NCBI RefSeq assembly: GCF_003260275.1
Contig: NZ_QJHB01000006.1
Span: forward strand, 124,001-188,000
Direction: 5' to 3'
DNA from: Homoserinimonas sp. OAct 916
GTDB lineage: Bacteria; Actinomycetota; Actinomycetes; Actinomycetales; Microbacteriaceae
Length of the DNA: 64,000 bases
The notes beneath the pieces are model-generated. The model made no database searches. It was not told the DNA's origin and saw only the letters and a list, made by a program, of their open reading frames with translations. The translations under genes were made by a program, and so were the position numbers. This document shows positions 30,462 to 39,898 of this stretch, in pieces; position 1 is the stretch's first letter, and every line of letters starts with the position of its first letter.

Positions 30462-31280
30462 ATGGCAACGCCGCGACGGTCCCTCGCTCGGGTCGCCCCG
30501 GGCGTGTTCGTGGCGACCAGCCGGCAGGATGCCACCACATCGACCGTGGTCATCAGCGACGCGCACCCTCCAGAGCCCTCGGACGCAGGCACTGCTGCCC
30601 TCCTGGTGGACCCAGCCTGGCTCCCCGGTGAACTGGACGGGCTCGCCGGCGAACTCGCGCACCGCGGCATCCGAGTGACAGCAGGGTTCAGCACGCATGC
30701 CCACCACGATCACCTCCTGTGGCATCACGGGTTCGGCGACGCGGCGCGGTGGGCATCCCCGGCGACCTGCGCGCTTGCCCGTCAGCACCGCGAAGCACTG
30801 CTCGCCGACCTGGGGAAGGACTGGCCAGACCGGCTGAAGCCGAACTTCGCGCGGGTGACCCCTCTGACCGGGAACATGATTCCGGAGCCGTTCGGCGCCG
30901 CAGGAGATGCTGAAGCCATCGAAGTCGTGATGCACGACGGCCATGCGCCCGGGCACAGCGCGCTGTGGCTCCCCGAACGACGCGTGCTGATTGCCGGCGA
31001 CATGCTGAGCGACCGGGAACTGCCGCTGCCGTTCTCGCCCGATGACCTCCCCGCGTACCTGCGCGCGCTGGAGACCCTCGCCCCCTATGTTCGTCAGGCC
31101 CAGATGCTCATCCCCGGCCATGGAACGCCCACAACCGACCCGACCTCCCGGCTCGATGCCGATCAGCGTTATCTCGACTCCATTCTCGCGGGCACGGAGG
31201 CCGATGATCCCCGCCGAAACAATCCAGGGATGACCGCGATCCACGCGCGCATTCTCGAGATGGTGCGCCGGTTGCTCTGA
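30462..31280 (+). CDS. Metallo-beta-lactamase-fold hydrolase
   Basis: A 272-residue hydrolase with the complete metal-binding set: THAHHDH (residues 72-77), DGHAPGHSALW near residue 163, IAGDMLSD near residue 184 and PGHGTPTTDP near residue 220. The family includes glyoxalase II-like, lactonase and RNase Z-like enzymes; the actual substrate is not evident. It is the first plus-strand gene after the long minus-strand series and is transcribed away from pyrR. No partner gene overlaps it. Confidence 0.88.
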   Translation: MATPRRSLARVAPGVFVATSRQDATTSTVVISDAHPPEPSDAGTAALLVDPAWLPGELDGLAGELAHRGIRVTAGFSTHAHHDHLLWHHGFGDAARWASPATCALARQHREALLADLGKDWPDRLKPNFARVTPLTGNMIPEPFGAAGDAEAIEVVMHDGHAPGHSALWLPERRVLIAGDMLSDRELPLPFSPDDLPAYLRALETLAPYVRQAQMLIPGHGTPTTDPTSRLDADQRYLDSILAGTEADDPRRNNPGMTAIHARILEMVRRLL

Positions 31281-31380
31281 CATCCCCGGGTGATCGGCCC
31301 CGAGAGTTGAGGGATTCTGACTCTCAGAACGCTCCGAAACTTTCCTACGAGTGCACCTGCCCCTGAATTCTGCTCAGGTC

Positions 31381-31401
31381 TAAAATCTGTGTGACAAGGA
31401 G
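31381..31401 (+). promoter_or_regulatory. Promoter -10 and RBS of the APC permease gene
   Basis: TAAAAT (31381-31386) is a good -10 element, and AAGGAG (31396-31401) lies 6 bases before the ATG at 31408. No convincing -35 was seen. The rest of the 127-base gap holds a 6-bp hairpin (GAGAGT...ACTCTC, about 31302-31325) just after the hydrolase gene. Confidence 0.5.
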
Positions 31402-31407
31402 CAGATC

Positions 31408-32898
31408 ATGGCATCAGGGCTCGACACACAATCACCGCACGAGCATCATCATGAACTGCAAGCGGATGGGGTGAGTGCGGCCGGCTCCATCGTCATGGCT
31501 GTCGCCGGAAGTGCCCCCGCTTACTCGATCGCGGCGACGACCGCGGTTCTCGTCGCCGCGGCCGGGCTTGCGAGCCCGGCCGCTCTCCTCTGGGCGGGGC
31601 TGCCGATGCTCGGTATCGCCTGGGCATTCGCGTACCTGGGGCGGGCGGAGGTGAACGCGGGCGCGGCATACTCCTGGGTGGGTCGCGCGTTGCATCCGAT
31701 TCTTGGGTTCTTCTCCGGGTGGGCGTTAGTGGTTTCCGCGACGATTTTCATGGTGGCTGGCGCGCTCCCAGCCGGAATCATGACGGTCTCTCTGTTCGCC
31801 CCCGATCTGGCGGACAACGTGCTCCTGGTGACAGTGGTCGGCGCCATCTGGTTCCTGGTGATGGCCGCGTGTGTGTTGTTCGGCGTGCGTGTCACGGCGC
31901 GCGCGCAGTGGATCATGTCGAGCATCGAGGTCGCGATTCTCGTGCTGTTCGCGGTCGCCGCGATCGTACAGTCGATGCTCGGCACGCACGCCGGCGCCGC
32001 CTTCAGCTGGGACTGGTTCGGGTTCTCCCATTTCACCGGCGTCGGCGGGTTCGTCGCAGCCGCGTTGATTGCGGCGTTCTACTACTGGGGCTGGGACGTC
32101 AGCTCCAACCTCAACGAAGAAACAAGAAACGGTCACAAGTCGGCGGGCACCGGCGGCATCATCGGCGTCGTCATCGTCTTCTTGCTGTTCGAGATCTTTA
32201 CCGTCGCTATCCAGGTGATGTTGCCCGACTCGGTCATTCAGTCCAACAGCGGTAACGTGTTGAGCGTGCTGGGCGAGGTCATCTGGCCCGGGCTCGGCGG
32301 CAAGATCCTGATCATCGCGGTCATGCTCTCCACCATTGCCACCCTCGAGACAACCTTGATCCAAGTCACTCGCTCGTTGTTCGCGATGGGTCGCGATCAC
32401 ACCATCCCCCAGGCGTTCGGCCACTCGCACCCCCGCTGGAAGACACCGGCATTCGCGACGATCGTCGTCACCTGTGTCTCTGTCGTATTGTTCATCGGCG
32501 CAAACTTCCTCGGCAGCGTCGGCCAGATCCTCAGCGACGCAATCAGCTCGATCGGGCTGCAGATCGCGTTCTACTACGGGTTGGCGGGTATCGCCGTCGT
32601 GGTGGCCTACCGAAAGATCATTTTCACGTCGGTGAAGAACTTCATCTTCATCGGCCTCTGGCCGGCGGTCGGGGCCATCTTCATGGTCTGGATCTTCATC
32701 GTGTCCATCCCGACCCTGGGCCTCGTCGTCGATCTGATCGGCCTCGGTGCGCTCGCACTCGGAATCATTCCGCTGATCCTCTTCTGGAAGAAGGGCAACG
32801 CCTACTTCCAGGACCGCCGTCCCTTGGCCCTGCCGGACGAGCTGACCGGCGCAATCACGATAGCGCCCCCGGCAAAGACGACACTGCCACACAATTAG
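31408..32898 (+). CDS. APC-family amino acid permease
   Basis: A 496-residue transporter with about 12 hydrophobic segments. The N-terminal GSIVMAVAGSAPAYSIAATT segment fits the substrate-binding first helix of the amino acid-polyamine-organocation superfamily, and WDVSSNLNEETRNGHKSAG near residue 230 is typical of actinobacterial APC permeases. The substrate is not predictable. It is convergent with the peroxiredoxin gene, with only 18 bases between the stop codons and no terminator visible. Confidence 0.9.
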   Translation: MASGLDTQSPHEHHHELQADGVSAAGSIVMAVAGSAPAYSIAATTAVLVAAAGLASPAALLWAGLPMLGIAWAFAYLGRAEVNAGAAYSWVGRALHPILGFFSGWALVVSATIFMVAGALPAGIMTVSLFAPDLADNVLLVTVVGAIWFLVMAACVLFGVRVTARAQWIMSSIEVAILVLFAVAAIVQSMLGTHAGAAFSWDWFGFSHFTGVGGFVAAALIAAFYYWGWDVSSNLNEETRNGHKSAGTGGIIGVVIVFLLFEIFTVAIQVMLPDSVIQSNSGNVLSVLGEVIWPGLGGKILIIAVMLSTIATLETTLIQVTRSLFAMGRDHTIPQAFGHSHPRWKTPAFATIVVTCVSVVLFIGANFLGSVGQILSDAISSIGLQIAFYYGLAGIAVVVAYRKIIFTSVKNFIFIGLWPAVGAIFMVWIFIVSIPTLGLVVDLIGLGALALGIIPLILFWKKGNAYFQDRRPLALPDELTGAITIAPPAKTTLPHN

Positions 32899-32916
32899 CG
32901 AACGGGCCGTTGTCGC

Positions 32917-33486
32917 TCACGGGTTCGTGCGCAACCAGTCCACAACCTGTTGGGCGTGCGTGTCGGGTGGGAACACGGGGTAGAACACGTGCTCAATCGT
33001 CCCGCCCCGCACGACCATCGTCAGTCGTGAGTACAGACGTTTTCCGCCGGCCACGAAGGTGGGCATCGAAAGAGCATCCGCAAGCTCATGGGCCCGGTCA
33101 GAGATCAGCGGGAACGGTAGGTGTAGCCGGTCGACTGCCTCACGCTGATAGTCGAGGTCCTGACTCGACACTCCGTACACCCGGGAGGCCCCGACTTCGC
33201 CCAGTTCACGAAAATGGTCGCGGAAGCCGCAGGACTCGGGCGTGCAGCCCCGGGCCCCGGGAATGGCATCCCAACCGGCGGGCAGGGCGACCCCCGGCCG
33301 ACCAGTCATCGGGTAGAAGTAGAGCACCGTGCGAGCCGGTGCGCCATCGTCGAGCCGGATCGTCGTGCCTGCCGTGGTGGAGAGCACCAACGGCGGCATT
33401 CGCAGGCCCGGCAGGTGGTCGGCCGCACCGTCGTCCTCGGGCGCAGGCAGGTCATCGGGCAGCCCGAGATAGTCAGCGCCCATCAT
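32917..33486 (-). CDS. PrxQ-like peroxiredoxin
   Basis: A 189-residue thioredoxin-fold peroxidase of the AhpC/TSA superfamily. The active site reads GCTPESCGFRDHF near residues 90-102, with peroxidatic and resolving cysteines spaced C-x4-C as in PrxQ/BCP enzymes. The peptide before it, FYPMTGRPG, is the family's entrance strand. About 45 extra residues lie at the N terminus compared with E. coli BCP. The stop lies 18 bases from the convergent permease stop and the gene starts 8 bases downstream of nusB, so it is likely read through from nusB. Confidence 0.85.
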   Translation of the reverse strand: MMGADYLGLPDDLPAPEDDGAADHLPGLRMPPLVLSTTAGTTIRLDDGAPARTVLYFYPMTGRPGVALPAGWDAIPGARGCTPESCGFRDHFRELGEVGASRVYGVSSQDLDYQREAVDRLHLPFPLISDRAHELADALSMPTFVAGGKRLYSRLTMVVRGGTIEHVFYPVFPPDTHAQQVVDWLRTNP

Positions 33487-33494
33487 GACCGGGT

Positions 33495-33908
33495 TCAGCC
33501 CTTCGTATTGGCGAAGGTGCCCAGCATGCCGTTGATGAACGCCGGGGAATCGTCGGTGCTGAGCTGTTTGGCGGCTTCAACGGCCTCGTCGATGGCGACG
33601 GCGTCGGGCACTTCGTCGTTGAACAATACCTCCCAGGCGCCGATCCGCAGGATGGCCCGGTCGATCGCTGGCATACGCTCCAGCGACCAGCCATGCGAGT
33701 AGGTCTGGATCATCTCGTCGATCTCGTCGCCATGCGCGACTACCCCGGTGACGATCTGCTGCGCGTACAACCAGGAAGCACGTCGATCGGATTCACCGGC
33801 GGCCCGGGCCTCGGCGTCCGCCAGCGCCTGGTTGATCGAGGTTCCTCGCATGTCCGAGGAGTACAGAATGTCGAGTGCCCGCTTGCGGGCCTTTGTGCGC
33901 GCGCTCAT
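33495..33908 (-). CDS. nusB: Transcription antitermination factor NusB
   Basis: A 137-residue all-helical RNA-binding protein that acts with NusE (S10) on boxA of rRNA transcripts. Conserved features are ARKRALDILYSSDMRG at the N terminus and IDRAILRIGAWEVLF and AIDEAVEAAKQLSTDDSPAFINGMLG at the C terminus. It starts 12 bases after efp, the usual efp-nusB pair. Confidence 0.95.
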   Translation of the reverse strand: MSARTKARKRALDILYSSDMRGTSINQALADAEARAAGESDRRASWLYAQQIVTGVVAHGDEIDEMIQTYSHGWSLERMPAIDRAILRIGAWEVLFNDEVPDAVAIDEAVEAAKQLSTDDSPAFINGMLGTFANTKG

Positions 33909-33920
33909 CGGTTGCGCGGG

Positions 33921-34484
33921 TCAGTCGTTGACGCGGCCGAGGTAGTCCCCGGTGCGAGTGTCGACCTTGACCTTGGTACCGGTCTCGAGAAAGAGCGGAA
34001 CCTGGATCTCGTACCCGGTCTCCACGGTGGCGGGCTTGGTGCCCCCGGTGGAGCGGTCACCCTGCAGGCCCGGTTCCGTGTAGGTGATCACCAGCACGAC
34101 CGAGGCGGGCAGCTCAACGTACAGCGGCTCCCCCTCGTGCAGGGCAACGGTCGCCATCTGCTGTTCGAGCAGGAAGTTGGCGGCGTCGCCCACGACGGCG
34201 GCGGTCAGGGTGAGCTGATCATAGTCGGAGGTGTCCATGAAGATGAAGTCGTCGCCATCCCGGTACAGGTACTGGAACTCGCGTCGGTCAACGTTGGCGG
34301 TTTCGATCTTCGTACCGGCGTTGTACGTGCGGTCGACGGTCTTGCCGCTGACCACATTCTTCAACTTGGTGCGAACAAACGCACCACCCTTGCCCGGCTT
34401 CACGTGTTGGAACTCGATGACCGTCCAGAGCTGTCCGTCGATCTTGAGGACAACTCCGTTCTTGATGTCGGCGGTGGAGGCCAT
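33921..34484 (-). CDS. efp: Elongation factor P
   Basis: Rescues ribosomes stalled at proline runs. The 187-residue protein has three beta-barrel domains. The loop that reaches the peptidyl-transferase centre reads [15 protein letters not shown] near residues 28-42, with a lysine at the tip (E. coli K34 position). The flanking PGKGG pattern resembles actinobacterial EF-P reported to work without lysine modification, and no epmA or epmB is seen in this window. No clear ribosome binding site precedes the ATG. It lies 73 bases from aroQ. Confidence 0.96.
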   Translation of the reverse strand: MASTADIKNGVVLKIDGQLWTVIEFQHVKPGKGGAFVRTKLKNVVSGKTVDRTYNAGTKIETANVDRREFQYLYRDGDDFIFMDTSDYDQLTLTAAVVGDAANFLLEQQMATVALHEGEPLYVELPASVVLVITYTEPGLQGDRSTGGTKPATVETGYEIQVPLFLETGTKVKVDTRTGDYLGRVND

Positions 34485-34557
34485 AGCTGGTGCACGTCCG
34501 TTCAGTGGGTGTAGCGGGGCCAGATGACCCGTGATCGATTGTAGTTGCCCGAACCGG

Positions 34558-35004
34558 CTACTCCAAAGCGGGCATCGGGCGCAGCAGCTGCACCAGGGCC
34601 AGGCGGTACGAGTCGAAGCCGAACCCCGCGATCACACCGGTGGCCACGGCCGAGATGACGCTCGTGTGCCGAAACGACTCACGGGAGTGCGGGTTGGAGA
34701 TGTGCACCTCGATCAGTGGAACACCGGCAGTTGTCACCAGGGCTGCGGCATCCCGCAGGGCGTAGGAATAGTGGGTGAACGCCGCTGGATTCAGAATGAC
34801 CGGCACACGTTGATCAACCGCCTCGTGAAGCCAACCGATGAGCTCAGACTCGTCGTCGCTCTGGCGCAGGTCGATTTCGGCGCTCGGGGCATCTGCGCAC
34901 AGGACCGCACGTAGATCAGCGAGGTCGGCGTGACCGTAGACCTCGGGTTCGCGGGAGCCCAGCCGCCCGAGGTTGGGCCCATTGAGGACGAGGATGTGTG
35001 TCAT
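34558..35004 (-). CDS. aroQ: 3-dehydroquinate dehydratase, type II
   Basis: Third step of the shikimate pathway. From the ATG at 35004 the protein is 148 residues, the normal size for the dodecameric type II enzyme. It has [18 protein letters not shown] at the start with the catalytic tyrosine, [15 protein letters not shown] near residue 77 and [17 protein letters not shown] with the catalytic histidine near residue 103. The upstream open frame adds only non-conserved sequence. A strong hairpin lies just upstream of the GGAAG ribosome binding site. Confidence 0.96.
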   Translation of the reverse strand: MTHILVLNGPNLGRLGSREPEVYGHADLADLRAVLCADAPSAEIDLRQSDDESELIGWLHEAVDQRVPVILNPAAFTHYSYALRDAAALVTTAGVPLIEVHISNPHSRESFRHTSVISAVATGVIAGFGFDSYRLALVQLLRPMPALE

Positions 35005-35015
35005 TTCTTCCAATC

Positions 35016-35046
35016 GGGGCAGGGCACCGTTACCGGTAGCTGCCCC
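35016..35046 (-). promoter_or_regulatory. Hairpin at the aroQ ribosome binding site
   Basis: GGGGCAG (35016-35022) is the exact reverse complement of CTGCCCC (35040-35046), and ACCG-TTAC-CGGT nests inside it. On the aroQ mRNA the stem ends about 11 bases before the ATG, directly next to GGAAG. On the plus strand the same stem is followed by TTTCT, so it could alternatively end antisense transcription. The rest of the 275-base gap between aroQ and the divergent gene shows nothing further. Confidence 0.45.
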
Positions 35047-35279
35047 TTTCTCCGTTCGGTGCTGCACGTCGATTCGGCGAACATGGTGAGCCCACCCGTG
35101 TGAGGTTGATTCCCCCATCTTCGCAGGAGTTCGGGGCACGGCACCACCGGCACCAGAGACTGAGGTGCAGCGGGCCGCACTTGCGACCGGAGGCATCTCG
35201 TCGGAGAATGAGAAGCACAGCACCTGTTGCCCCGGACCTCGGTAACGATTCTCACTCGAGTCACGCTCCGGAGGGCACC

Positions 35280-36041
35280 ATGTCAACAAATGTCTTCTCG
35301 GCCGACTTCCGGCCGAATCCCAGTCGCGATTCCGATCTTTCCCCCGCCGCATCGACGTCGACTTCGCCGACTGCCGCTTCCCCGCACACGAGCGACACTC
35401 TCCTGCGCCTTCCGGCTCTGACCGGCACCCGGGCTGTGCACCTGCAGGTCACCGACATGGGAGACGCAACGTGGGAGGTGAGCCACAAGGACGCGATCAT
35501 CGGCTTCATCCGGCAGGCCGGTCGTGTCTTCGTCAGCCTCCCCGGCGACCGCTTGGACCTCGCCGAGGAATCAGGGCAGTTCCAACGCTGGGACGGCGCT
35601 CTGACAGCGCTCATGAACGGCAGCGGGTATGCCGCTGCAAGGCGCACGCAACGGCCGGAACAACTCGGGACAAGTGGCCGGTCCGGCTGGCCGAACGCAC
35701 GGGGATCCACTGTCTCAACGATGCCGGAGAAGTCGACGGAATCGAAGGTCTCTCCGGCGGCCGAATCAGGCGACCTATTGATGTTCCATCCAAAAGACCG
35801 CACTCACTCCACGAAACCCGCCCGAGAGCCGATTGTGACCGAGATCAATGCCGCGGTCATCATGCACGGTGGGCGCGAGTTCCACACGACGAGGGCGCGG
35901 GCGGAGAGCTTCCTGATCTGGGCGCGTGCCGTGGTCGAGTCCGGGCAGGCCGCGCTGGTGCCGCTGTTGCACAACGACGGCGTTGATCTGCTCCTGATCA
36001 CTGAAAAAACGCCTGTGGAGTCCAGCAAGCATTGGCCCTGA
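35280..36041 (+). CDS. Hypothetical two-part protein of unknown function
   Basis: A 253-residue protein I do not recognise. The start at 35280 is set by GGAGG six bases upstream; the frame is open further but reads as non-coding. It has a Ser/Thr/Pro-rich disordered N terminus (residues 1-45), a compact segment around 46-110 (HLQVTDMGDATWEVSH, DAIIGFIRQAGRVFVSL), a second disordered linker (115-175) and a C-terminal alpha/beta segment (EINAAVIMHGGREFHTTRAR). No signal peptide or membrane helix is seen. It is divergent from aroQ and convergent with aroB, whose stop lies 34 bases away. Confidence 0.65.
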   Translation: MSTNVFSADFRPNPSRDSDLSPAASTSTSPTAASPHTSDTLLRLPALTGTRAVHLQVTDMGDATWEVSHKDAIIGFIRQAGRVFVSLPGDRLDLAEESGQFQRWDGALTALMNGSGYAAARRTQRPEQLGTSGRSGWPNARGSTVSTMPEKSTESKVSPAAESGDLLMFHPKDRTHSTKPAREPIVTEINAAVIMHGGREFHTTRARAESFLIWARAVVESGQAALVPLLHNDGVDLLLITEKTPVESSKHWP

Positions 36042-36075
36042 GCGCGCCCAACCGAGCACGTGAAGGCCACAATCT

Positions 36076-37155
36076 CTAGGAGCCGATCTCCTGGTACGCG
36101 GCAAACAACAGCGAGGCGTCCGGCCCCTCCAACACCGTCGGCTTGCCCACATCATCGAGCACGATGAAACGGAGCATGCCGCTGCGGGTCTTCTTGTCGC
36201 GTTGCATGGTGGCCAGCAGGCTCTGCCAGCGGCCGACCGGGTAGCTGGTCGGCAGAGTCAGCGATTCGAGAATCCGGCGGTGGCGGTCGACGACCTCGTC
36301 CGACAGCCGGCCCGTCAGTCGGGCCAGTTCCGCGGCGTACATCATGCCGACGGCGACAGCGGCGCCGTGCCGCCAGCCGTAGCGCTCGGCGTGCTCGACC
36401 GCATGACCCAGCGTGTGCCCGTAGTTCAGGATCTCCCGCAGCCCACGCTCAGTGAAGTCTTCGCCGACCACCGTGGCCTTCATCGCAATGGCCAGTTCCA
36501 CCACGCGCCTGAACTCCGGTGTGGCGGGGTCGGTGGCGACCTCGACGTCTCGTTCGATGATGTCGAGAATTTCCGGCACCTGGATGAAGCCGGCTTTCAC
36601 GATCTCGGCGAAGCCGGCGAGGATCTCGTTGCGCGGCAGGTCTGTGAGCGTGTCGAGATCGCAGAGCACCGCACGGGGTGCGTAGAAGGTTCCCACCAGG
36701 TTTTTGCCCTCGGCGGTGTTGACCCCGTTCTTGCCCCCAACGGCCGCGTCCACCATCCCCAGCACACTGGTCGGCAGAAGAAGCACCTGGACACCGCGCA
36801 ACCACGTCGCCGCGACAAACCCGGCCAGGTCGGTGACAGCGCCGCCACCGAAACCGATCACGGCGTCGGTGCGGGAGAAGTCGGCCTGGCCCATGATCTG
36901 CCAACAGAACGCCGCGACTTCGATGCGCTTGGCGGCTTCGGCGTCGGGAACCTCGGCGATCAGCACCTCGTAGTCGCCCAGAAGGGATTGCCGCAACGCG
37001 TTGGCCCGCGCCCCGACGGTGGCAGTGTGTACGATCAGCACCTTGCGGGTGGCGGGGGCGAGGTGCGCGGCCACGTCCTCGAGCAGGCCACGTCCCACGA
37101 CTACGTCGTAGTCGGTGGAACCCGTGACCGTGATGTGGGTGGCAGGCGTAGTCAT
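36076..37155 (-). CDS. aroB: 3-dehydroquinate synthase
   Basis: Makes 3-dehydroquinate from DAHP using NAD and a metal. The 359-residue protein from the ATG at 37155 (AAGGAG upstream) has the NAD-binding GFGGGAVTDLAGFVAATWLRG near residue 100, PTSVLGMVDAAVGGKNGVN and the metal-binding GHTLGHAVEHAERYGWRHG near residue 245. It follows aroK at a gap of 54 bases. Confidence 0.96.
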   Translation of the reverse strand: MTTPATHITVTGSTDYDVVVGRGLLEDVAAHLAPATRKVLIVHTATVGARANALRQSLLGDYEVLIAEVPDAEAAKRIEVAAFCWQIMGQADFSRTDAVIGFGGGAVTDLAGFVAATWLRGVQVLLLPTSVLGMVDAAVGGKNGVNTAEGKNLVGTFYAPRAVLCDLDTLTDLPRNEILAGFAEIVKAGFIQVPEILDIIERDVEVATDPATPEFRRVVELAIAMKATVVGEDFTERGLREILNYGHTLGHAVEHAERYGWRHGAAVAVGMMYAAELARLTGRLSDEVVDRHRRILESLTLPTSYPVGRWQSLLATMQRDKKTRSGMLRFIVLDDVGKPTVLEGPDASLLFAAYQEIGS

Positions 37156-37209
37156 GCGTTCTCCTTGGAGGGTCTGGGACGACACCGACGGTGCCATCCG
37201 CTGACGTGG

Positions 37210-37767
37210 TCAGCGGGTCAGTTGTTCGGTCGCCCAACGGGCCAGGTCATGACCGATCGAGCGGGTGTCACGGATGGAGGTGTCGAAGGTCACGTCGGCA
37301 ACCTCGCGGTACAGGGCCAGCCGATCGTGGAAGAGTGCTGTCCAGGCATCGATTCCGCCCCGAGCGAGCGGGCGAGTCGTATTCTGCATTCGATGGGCCG
37401 CGACGTCTGGCTGCACCGTCAGGAACACCACCGGAAGCTCCGCGAGGTCTGCACGGGTGTCTGCGTCAAGGATCGCTCCCCCACCGAGTGAAACGACACC
37501 GTGGAGCCGGAGCACGCGACCGACCGCAGCCCGTTCCAGCCTTCTGAAGTGGGTCTCGCCGAAGGTTTCGAACAGCTCGGGGATCGGTCCGTGTTCCCGC
37601 TCGATCTCGTGGTCGGAGTCGATGAACGGCAGGTCCATCAGGCGAGCCACGACACGGCCGAGCGTGGTCTTGCCCGAGGCCATCGGACCGATCAGAACGA
37701 GCGGCGGGCGTGCTGTGGCTGGATCGGCTTCCTGCTCGGTCGGGGCACCCCCTGGGGAATCAGTCAT
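37210..37767 (-). CDS. aroK: Shikimate kinase
   Basis: Phosphorylates shikimate at O3. The 185-residue protein has P-loop [12 protein letters not shown] near residue 28, [11 protein letters not shown] with the shikimate-binding aspartate, FRRLERAAV and SLGGGAI near residue 95, and RPLA in the lid. About 20 N-terminal residues precede the usual start. Its ATG overlaps the aroC stop by 4 bases. Confidence 0.95.
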   Translation of the reverse strand: MTDSPGGAPTEQEADPATARPPLVLIGPMASGKTTLGRVVARLMDLPFIDSDHEIEREHGPIPELFETFGETHFRRLERAAVGRVLRLHGVVSLGGGAILDADTRADLAELPVVFLTVQPDVAAHRMQNTTRPLARGGIDAWTALFHDRLALYREVADVTFDTSIRDTRSIGHDLARWATEQLTR

Positions 37768-38972
37768 TCCAGGGGTGCGGAATGGTCGGTGGTGTGCAGG
37801 GTGTCCGGGATCGCGGCCAGGTACGCTGCGAGGTTGCGGGCGGTCTCCGCGATGCTGTCTCCCCCGAACTTCTCCAGCATGCTGTTCGCGAGCACCAGGG
37901 CGACCATGGCCTCGGCGACCACGCCGGCTGCAGGCACGGCGCAGACATCTGAACGCTGGTGGTGTGCGTCGGCCGCTTGGCCGGTGGCCACGTCCACGGT
38001 GCGCAGAGCGTGCGGAATCGTGGAAATCGGTTTCATCCCCGCCCGCACCCGCAGCACCGTTCCGGTGGACATTCCGCCTTCGGTGCCTCCCGCCCGGTCG
38101 CTGGCTCGCGCGATTCCGTCGGCGGAGTGGAAGAGTTCGTCGTGCGCCTTCGAACCACGCCTGGTCGTGGTGAGAAAACCGTCGCCCACCTCGACCCCCT
38201 TTATCGCCTGGATGCCCATCAGTGCGGACGCCAACTGTGCGTCCAACCGGCGATCCCAGTGCACGTAGGAACCGAGCCCGGGTGGGAGACCGTACGCAAG
38301 CACCTCGACGATGCCGCCCAGTGTGTCGCCCTCTTTCTGAGCGACATCCACCTCAGCGACCATTCTGTCGGAGGTCTCCTTGTCGAAACAGCGCAACGGG
38401 TCGGCGTCGAGGGCTGCCACGTCGGCGGGCGTCGGCAACACAGCGCCTTCCGGGGAGCACACGGGCCCGATCGACAGCGTGTGGCTGACCAGGTGCACGC
38501 CGAGTTCGGCGAGAAACGACCGGGCGATGGCAGCAAGTGCCACCCGGGCCGCCGTCTCGCGGGCGCTGGCACGCTCCAGCACGTTGCGTGCCTCGGCGAA
38601 GCCGTACTTCTGCATGCCCACGAGGTCGGCGTGGCCGGGCCTGGGTCGGGTGAGCGGTGCGCCGCGCCCCTTGGGCAGGGTGGCCAGGTCTACCGGCTCA
38701 GCGCTCATCACGTCGACCCAACGCGGCCATTCGGTGTTGCCGATGCGCAGTGCGATGGGGCTTCCCATGCTCAGGCCATGGCGCACGCCACCCGAGAGGG
38801 TGAGCTCGTCCTCCTCGAACTTCATCCGGGCACCGCGACCGTACCCGAGCTTGCGCCTCGCCAGGTCCTCCCGGATCTGGGCGAGCGAAACCGGGACCCC
38901 GGCGGGCAGGCCCTCGAGAATGGCAATGAGTTCCGGGCCGTGAGACTCACCGGCGGTCAACCAACGAAGCAT
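37764..38972 (-). CDS. aroC: Chorismate synthase
   Basis: FMN-dependent enzyme that forms chorismate, the branch-point substrate for TrpE. From the ATG at 38972 it has 402 residues. The signatures are [12 protein letters not shown] at the N terminus, [16 protein letters not shown] near residue 103, [16 protein letters not shown] and the C-terminal [13 protein letters not shown]. It starts 2 bases from the aroE stop and overlaps aroK. Confidence 0.97.
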   Translation of the reverse strand: MLRWLTAGESHGPELIAILEGLPAGVPVSLAQIREDLARRKLGYGRGARMKFEEDELTLSGGVRHGLSMGSPIALRIGNTEWPRWVDVMSAEPVDLATLPKGRGAPLTRPRPGHADLVGMQKYGFAEARNVLERASARETAARVALAAIARSFLAELGVHLVSHTLSIGPVCSPEGAVLPTPADVAALDADPLRCFDKETSDRMVAEVDVAQKEGDTLGGIVEVLAYGLPPGLGSYVHWDRRLDAQLASALMGIQAIKGVEVGDGFLTTTRRGSKAHDELFHSADGIARASDRAGGTEGGMSTGTVLRVRAGMKPISTIPHALRTVDVATGQAADAHHQRSDVCAVPAAGVVAEAMVALVLANSMLEKFGGDSIAETARNLAAYLAAIPDTLHTTDHSAPLE

Positions 38973-38974
38973 GC

Positions 38975-39898
38975 TTACGATTCTGGCACAGCCGAGGCGG
39001 CCTTCGAACCCACGGCCGCCCACATGGCCTCGAGTACCCCCTGCTCCTCGAGCAGTTCCCGATCGGGATCACCGCCGACGAAGATCCTCACCTGCACGAG
39101 CGCCTGGTGAACCAGCATCCCGATTCCGGAGGTCATGCGGCCGCCCGCCTGTTGCCAGCGCACGGCCAAGGCGCTCGGCCATGGGTCGTACGCGACGTCG
39201 AACAGAAGCGACTGTCGGCGAAGGCCCTCACTGAATTCCCACGGTGCATCGATTCCCCCGGGGAGTGTGCTGACCACGAGCTCTGGCGGAGGGCTACCTG
39301 CAGAGGTGGCCTCGTCGGGGTCACGGTGGACGCCGACGGTGACGCCGAGTTCGAGCCCCAACCGCACCAGCGGCGCAGCGCGCTCCGGGGAACGTGCGAT
39401 CACCTGGATGTTCTGCACCCCCATTTGGGCGAATGCGATCAGGGCGGAATGCCCGGTGGCACCGGAACCGAGGAGCCAGGCGTGTTTCACGTTGGCGAGG
39501 CCGGCGTCGGCCAGTGCACGCACGATTCCTGCGACGTCAGTGTTGAAAGCCGCGGTGCGGCGAACACGGCCGTCGAGACCCCCGAATACGACAGTGTTCG
39601 CGGCGGCCGCGCGCCTGGCAATCGGGTCGACCGACTGAACCAGGTCGATCACCCGCTCCTTCAGCGGCATCGTCAGGGACAGGCCGCGCCATTCTGGCCC
39701 ACAGGAGTCGAGGAAGAAAGCGAGTTCGTCCTCGGCCACCTCGATCCGTTCGTACCGCCACGGGAGACCCAACCGGGCATAGGCGGCCTGGTGCAGGACC
39801 GGTGACTGGGAGTGTGCGATCGGCAATCCCAGTACCGCGAGTCGCGCCTGGAGGCCCTGGAGGTCCGCGAGCTTCGCCCGGGCTTCACGATCAGCCAT
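38975..39898 (-). CDS. aroE: Shikimate dehydrogenase
   Basis: NADP(H)-dependent reduction of 3-dehydroshikimate. The 307-residue protein from the ATG at 39898 has [17 protein letters not shown] (shikimate-binding serines, near residue 24), [11 protein letters not shown] with the catalytic lysine, [11 protein letters not shown] and the [12 protein letters not shown] nucleotide loop near residue 150. The first 17 residues are extra relative to E. coli. The start overlaps the mltG stop by 8 bases. Confidence 0.93.
   Translation of the reverse strand: MADREARAKLADLQGLQARLAVLGLPIAHSQSPVLHQAAYARLGLPWRYERIEVAEDELAFFLDSCGPEWRGLSLTMPLKERVIDLVQSVDPIARRAAAANTVVFGGLDGRVRRTAAFNTDVAGIVRALADAGLANVKHAWLLGSGATGHSALIAFAQMGVQNIQVIARSPERAAPLVRLGLELGVTVGVHRDPDEATSAGSPPPELVVSTLPGGIDAPWEFSEGLRRQSLLFDVAYDPWPSALAVRWQQAGGRMTSGIGMLVHQALVQVRIFVGGDPDRELLEEQGVLEAMWAAVGSKAASAVPES

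Noticed and set aside
35471-35986. Alternative frame within the unknown gene at 35.3-36.0 kb as evidence of a frameshift.
   Set aside because: The frame starting at 35280 has a strong ribosome binding site, and its middle reads as a plausible linker with codons like those on either side.
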